Source: Bacteroides congonensis
GTDB taxonomy: Bacteria > Bacteroidota > Bacteroidia > Bacteroidales > Bacteroidaceae
Assembly (NCBI RefSeq): GCF_900130125.1
Contig: NZ_FQXY01000010.1
Span: forward strand, 930,001 to 994,000
Direction of reading: 5' to 3'
DNA: 64,000 nt
Shown: piece by piece, positions 60,678 through 64,000 of the stretch
Layout: each line of letters begins with the position of its first letter
How positions within the stretch are numbered: position 1 is the stretch's first letter
Made by a program: the position numbers and the translations under genes
The notes under the pieces: model-generated
Databases searched by the model: none
The model's input: only the letters and a program-made list of their open reading frames with translations
Told to the model about the DNA's origin: nothing

Positions 60678-63296
60678 GTGAACGAAGAAGAAATCGTCCT
60701 CACCCCGATGATGAAACAGTTTCTGGATTTGAAAGCACAACATCCTGATGCAGTGATGCTGTTTCGTTGCGGCGACTTTTATGAAACATATTCTACGGAT
60801 GCCGTCACCGCATCCGAAATTCTAGGAATCACACTGACAAAACGTGCCAACGGAAAAGGAAAGACTATTGAGATGGCGGGCTTCCCGCATCATGCTCTCG
60901 ATACCTATCTCCCGAAACTGGTTCGTGCCGGAAAGCGTGTCGCTATCTGCGACCAGTTGGAAGACCCGAAAATGACCAAGAAGTTAGTGAAACGGGGGAT
61001 TACCGAACTGGTGACTCCCGGTGTTTCCATCAATGACAATGTACTGAACTATAAGGAGAACAACTTCCTGGCTGCCGTCCATTTCGGAAAGGCTTCCTGT
61101 GGAGTTGCCTTTCTCGATATATCTACCGGCGAGTTTCTTACTGCGGAAGGCCCTTTTGACTATGTGGACAAACTGCTGAACAACTTCGCTCCGAAAGAAA
61201 TTCTTTTCGAACGTGGCAAACGCCTGATGTTTGAGGGGAATTTCGGCAGCAAGTTCTTTACCTTCGAGCTTGACGACTGGGTATTTACGGAAACCACCGC
61301 CCGTGAGAAGTTGCTGAAGCATTTTGAGACGAAGAACCTGAAAGGTTTCGGCGTGGAACACTTGAAGAATGGTATCATAGCTTCCGGCGCTATCCTGCAA
61401 TACCTTACGATGACGCAACATACACAGATTGGACATATCACTTCTTTGGCTCGTATTGAGGAAGATAAATATGTTCGTCTGGATAAGTTTACGGTGCGTA
61501 GCCTTGAGTTGATTGGCAATATGAATGATGGCGGAAGCAGTTTGCTGAATGTCATCGACCGGACAATCAGCCCGATGGGAGCACGTTTGCTGAAACGCTG
61601 GATGGTCTTTCCTTTGAAGGATAAGAAGCCGATTGACGAACGGTTGAATGTCGTGGAGTATTTTTTCCGCCAACCGGACTTTAAGGAATTGATTGAAGAA
61701 CAGTTGCATCTGATAGGCGATTTGGAGCGTATCATTTCCAAAGTCGCTGTAGGGCGCGTATCGCCTCGTGAAGTGGTTCAGTTGAAGGTGGCTTTGCAGG
61801 CTATCGAGCCGATAAAGTTGGCATGTATCCAGGCCGATAACGCAAGCCTGAACTGGATAGGGGAGCAGTTGAACCTTTGTGTCACTATTCGCGACCGGAT
61901 CGCCAAAGAGATTAAGAATGACCCGCCGTTGGCTGTTAATAAGGGGGGAGTGATTCAAGATGGGGTGAATGCGGATTTGGACGAACTACGTCGGATTTCG
62001 TATTCGGGAAAGGATTATCTGCTTCAGATACAGCAGCGCGAAAGCGAACGGACGGGTATTCCGAGCTTGAAAGTGGCTTACAATAATGTGTTCGGTTATT
62101 ATATTGAAGTCCGTAATGTGCATAAGGACAAGGTTCCACCCGAATGGATTCGCAAACAGACGTTGGTCAACGCAGAGCGTTATATCACGCAGGAACTGAA
62201 AGAGTATGAAGAGAAGATTTTAGGGGCGGAAGATAAGATTCTGGTGCTGGAAACGCAACTATATACGGATTTGGTACAGGCATTGATGGAATTTATTCCG
62301 CAGATACAGATTAACGCGAATCAGATTGCCCGGCTGGATTGTCTGTTGTCATTTGCCAATGTGGCTCGTGAGAATCGTTATATCCGTCCGGTCATTGAGG
62401 ATAATGACGTACTGGATATTCGTCAGGGGCGTCACCCGGTGATTGAGAAGCAGCTTCCTATCGGTGAGAAGTATATTGCCAACGATGTGATGCTGGATAG
62501 TAATACGCAGCAGATTATCATTATAACCGGCCCCAATATGGCGGGTAAGTCGGCACTCTTGCGTCAGACGGCGTTGATTACGCTATTGGCTCAAATCGGC
62601 TCGTTTGTTCCTGCCGAGAGTGCACATATCGGACTGGTGGATAAGATATTCACCCGTGTGGGAGCGAGTGATAACATCTCTGTAGGTGAATCTACTTTCA
62701 TGGTGGAAATGAACGAAGCGGCGGATATCCTGAATAATGTTTCTTCCCGAAGCCTGGTACTATTTGACGAACTGGGACGCGGTACATCCACATACGACGG
62801 TATCTCTATTGCCTGGGCGATTGTAGAATATATCCATGAGCATCCGAAGGCAAAAGCACGTACTTTATTTGCTACGCACTACCATGAATTGAATGAGATG
62901 GAGAAATCCTTCAAGCGTATCAAGAATTATAATGTATCGGTGAAAGAAGTGGATAACAAGGTAATCTTCCTTCGTAAACTGGAACGTGGCGGTAGTGAAC
63001 ACTCTTTCGGTATCCATGTGGCAAAGATGGCGGGTATGCCGAAAAGCATCGTGAAACGCGCCAACGAGATATTGAAACAGCTTGAATCTGATAATCGTCA
63101 ACAGGGAATAGCAGGCAAGCCATTGGCGGAAGTAAGTGAGAACCGTGGTGGTATGCAGTTGAGCTTCTTCCAGTTGGATGACCCGATTCTTTGCCAGATT
63201 CGTGATGAGATATTAAATTTGGATGTGAATAATCTCACTCCGATTGAAGCGCTGAATAAGCTGAATGATATAAAGAAGATAGTCAGGGGGAAATAA
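60678..63296 (+). CDS. mutS: DNA mismatch repair protein MutS
   Basis: Mismatch-recognition ATPase of 872 residues. The frame extends to a TTG at 60642, but the GTG at 60678 is preferred: GGGAGAG lies before it and it gives the usual start NEEEIVLTPMMKQFLDLKAQ. The mismatch-contact motif Phe34-Tyr35-Glu36 is in CGDFYETYS. Further signs are the connector and lever domains (IDRTISPMGARLLKRWMVFP), the clamp region, the Walker A GPNMAGKS at 618-625, the Walker B SLVLFDELGRGTSTYDG and LFATHYHELNEM. The C-terminal tail (GMQLSFFQLDDPILCQIRDE) is normal. It is a single gene with its own promoter and a shared terminator. Confidence 0.98.
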   Translation: MNEEEIVLTPMMKQFLDLKAQHPDAVMLFRCGDFYETYSTDAVTASEILGITLTKRANGKGKTIEMAGFPHHALDTYLPKLVRAGKRVAICDQLEDPKMTKKLVKRGITELVTPGVSINDNVLNYKENNFLAAVHFGKASCGVAFLDISTGEFLTAEGPFDYVDKLLNNFAPKEILFERGKRLMFEGNFGSKFFTFELDDWVFTETTAREKLLKHFETKNLKGFGVEHLKNGIIASGAILQYLTMTQHTQIGHITSLARIEEDKYVRLDKFTVRSLELIGNMNDGGSSLLNVIDRTISPMGARLLKRWMVFPLKDKKPIDERLNVVEYFFRQPDFKELIEEQLHLIGDLERIISKVAVGRVSPREVVQLKVALQAIEPIKLACIQADNASLNWIGEQLNLCVTIRDRIAKEIKNDPPLAVNKGGVIQDGVNADLDELRRISYSGKDYLLQIQQRESERTGIPSLKVAYNNVFGYYIEVRNVHKDKVPPEWIRKQTLVNAERYITQELKEYEEKILGAEDKILVLETQLYTDLVQALMEFIPQIQINANQIARLDCLLSFANVARENRYIRPVIEDNDVLDIRQGRHPVIEKQLPIGEKYIANDVMLDSNTQQIIIITGPNMAGKSALLRQTALITLLAQIGSFVPAESAHIGLVDKIFTRVGASDNISVGESTFMVEMNEAADILNNVSSRSLVLFDELGRGTSTYDGISIAWAIVEYIHEHPKAKARTLFATHYHELNEMEKSFKRIKNYNVSVKEVDNKVIFLRKLERGGSEHSFGIHVAKMAGMPKSIVKRANEILKQLESDNRQQGIAGKPLAEVSENRGGMQLSFFQLDDPILCQIRDEILNLDVNNLTPIEALNKLNDIKKIVRGK

Positions 63297-63333
63297 GAAA
63301 ATGATATCCACCCTAACAAGAAAGAGTAAATGA

Positions 63334-63376
63334 TAAAAAAAGGGATTAGTGATTTAAACATCGCTAATCCCTTTTT
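63334..63376. terminator. Bidirectional terminator between mutS and lgt
   Basis: GGGATTAGTGAT (63342-63353) pairs with ATCGCTAATCCC (63360-63371), one G-U pair, 6-nt loop, flanked by A7 on the left and T5 on the right. It serves both convergent genes. Confidence 0.88.
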
Positions 63377-63381
63377 CCGTT

Positions 63382-64000
63382 TCAGGCTACTTTCTTCTTT
63401 TTGTCATAGAAGAACATAAAGTAGACACCTATTATGATGAATGGAACGCTTAACCATTGTCCCATATTGAACATCATGCTGTTCTCGAAATCTTCTTGAT
63501 TCTCTTTCAGGAACTCGATAAAGAAGCGGAAGGTGAAGATATACGTCAGGCAGAGGCCGAAGAAGAAGCCGCGGTGCAATTTCTTGCTGTAATTCTTATA
63601 CAGGTAAATCATGATGAAGAACAGGATAAGATAAGCGATGGCTTCGTAGAGTTGTCCCGGATGGCGGGGGATTGCCGGAAGTATTTCACCGTTTGCTCCA
63701 TATTCTTTCACACGCTCGAAAACGAATGCCCAGGGCACATCAGTCGGTTTACCGATAATCTCCGAGTTCATCAGATTGGCAAGACGAATGAAGCAGGCCG
63801 TGATTGGCGTAGCTACGGCAATCATATCCAGCACATCCATATAATGAAGCTTCGTCTTACGGCAATACAGCCAAAGGGCAACTATCAATCCTAGTGTACC
63901 GCCATGGCTGGCCAATCCTTCATATCCGGTGAATTTCCAGTTTCCGTCCGGCATGAATTTGATGGGAAGAATCATCTCCCAAAAATGAGACAGGTAATAC
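63382..64000 (-). CDS. lgt: Prolipoprotein diacylglyceryl transferase Lgt (C-terminal part)
   Basis: Inner-membrane enzyme that moves diacylglycerol from phosphatidylglycerol to the lipobox cysteine of prolipoproteins, needed for the many lipoproteins encoded in this window. The gene enters from the right edge, so the N-terminus is missing: codons upstream of the Met at 63975 stay open (YYLSHFWEMILPIKFMPDG). Family features seen are GYEGLASHGGTLGLIVALWL, FIRLANLMNSEIIGKPTDVP, HPGQLYEAIAYLILFFIMIY and GFFFGLCLTYIFTFRFFIEF, with membrane segments throughout. The C-terminal tail is basic (FMFFYDKKKKVA). The stop is 6 nt past the shared terminator. Confidence 0.95.
   Translation of the reverse strand, partial: YYLSHFWEMILPIKFMPDGNWKFTGYEGLASHGGTLGLIVALWLYCRKTKLHYMDVLDMIAVATPITACFIRLANLMNSEIIGKPTDVPWAFVFERVKEYGANGEILPAIPRHPGQLYEAIAYLILFFIMIYLYKNYSKKLHRGFFFGLCLTYIFTFRFFIEFLKENQEDFENSMMFNMGQWLSVPFIIIGVYFMFFYDKKKKVA

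Noticed and set aside
61160..61958. Two long antisense frames inside mutS
   Set aside because: They are shadows of a conserved housekeeping gene, with no start signals or family features.

Overview
The window reads as a Bacteroides chromosome, probably of the ovatus/xylanisolvens/thetaiotaomicron group; the species cannot be fixed from the sequence alone. The grounds are SusC/SusD pairs, a hybrid two-component regulator, ECF sigma/anti-sigma control of a SusC, promoters with the Bacteroidetes -7 element TAnnTTTG (often without a clear Shine-Dalgarno site), and housekeeping proteins (LeuS, MutS, NadA, Lgt) of Bacteroides type. I found no tRNA or rRNA genes, CRISPR array, insertion sequence or phage.

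Layout. (1) 1-3.3 kb, minus strand: an ECF sigma factor, a FecR-type anti-sigma factor and the N-terminal part of an STN-containing SusC, a trans-envelope signalling unit whose SusD lies off the left edge. Two matching ECF promoters (GGGTAACC-N16-CGTAWA) sit before the SusC and before the anti-sigma gene. (2) 3.3-13.9 kb: housekeeping and conserved genes: a helix-hairpin-helix/barrel envelope protein, a DUF4294 protein, a TrmH-family methyltransferase, nadA with a long structured leader, and a minus-strand series leuS, yitT-like, rdgB and an OmpA-like lipoprotein. (3) 14.2-35.2 kb, plus strand: an alpha-mannan utilisation locus with a membrane-bound SARP-type regulator, three GH92 alpha-mannosidases, a GH76 endo-alpha-1,6-mannanase with a ricin-type domain, SusC/SusD, two further surface lipoproteins and a GH125 exo-alpha-1,6-mannosidase. 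(4) 35.2-39.6 kb: an intergenic stretch with a possible orphan small transcript, an AAA-ATPase/PD-(D/E)XK gene, an Rpn-like nuclease-fold gene and an EamA transporter. (5) 39.6-60.4 kb: a beta-mannan utilisation locus with a hybrid two-component regulator on the minus strand. It faces two plus-strand units: two small secreted paralogues, SusC, SusD, a TIG-domain glycan-binding protein and an esterase; then two GH26 mannanases, a GH130 phosphorylase, an MFS symporter, a CE7 esterase, a cellobiose 2-epimerase-like protein and an SGNH esterase. (6) 60.4-64 kb: a possible minus-strand small RNA, mutS, and the C-terminal part of lgt.

How the genes work together. In the alpha-mannan locus, GH76 lipoprotein and surface binding proteins would cut and hold yeast-type alpha-mannan, SusC/SusD would import fragments, and GH92 and GH125 enzymes would remove side chains and the alpha-1,6 backbone. 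In the beta-mannan locus, GH26 lipoproteins would cut the backbone and three esterases of unrelated folds would deacetylate it. Mannobiose would enter by the MFS symporter, be epimerised to mannosyl-glucose, and be phosphorolysed by GH130 to mannose 1-phosphate and glucose. No alpha-galactosidase is present, which points to linear, acetylated or gluco-mannan.

Main regulatory observations. The promoter of the alpha-mannan operon carries a tandem direct repeat of TGATTAA with an 11-bp period, ending 8 bp before the -7 element. This is the geometry known for SARP activators, and the gene just upstream encodes a transmembrane protein with a SARP-like cytoplasmic part and a lectin/kelch-like periplasmic part. 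In the beta-mannan locus, both plus-strand units begin with copies of one element of more than 50 bp containing AATGTATC direct repeats 22 bp apart, the likely binding site of the hybrid two-component regulator.
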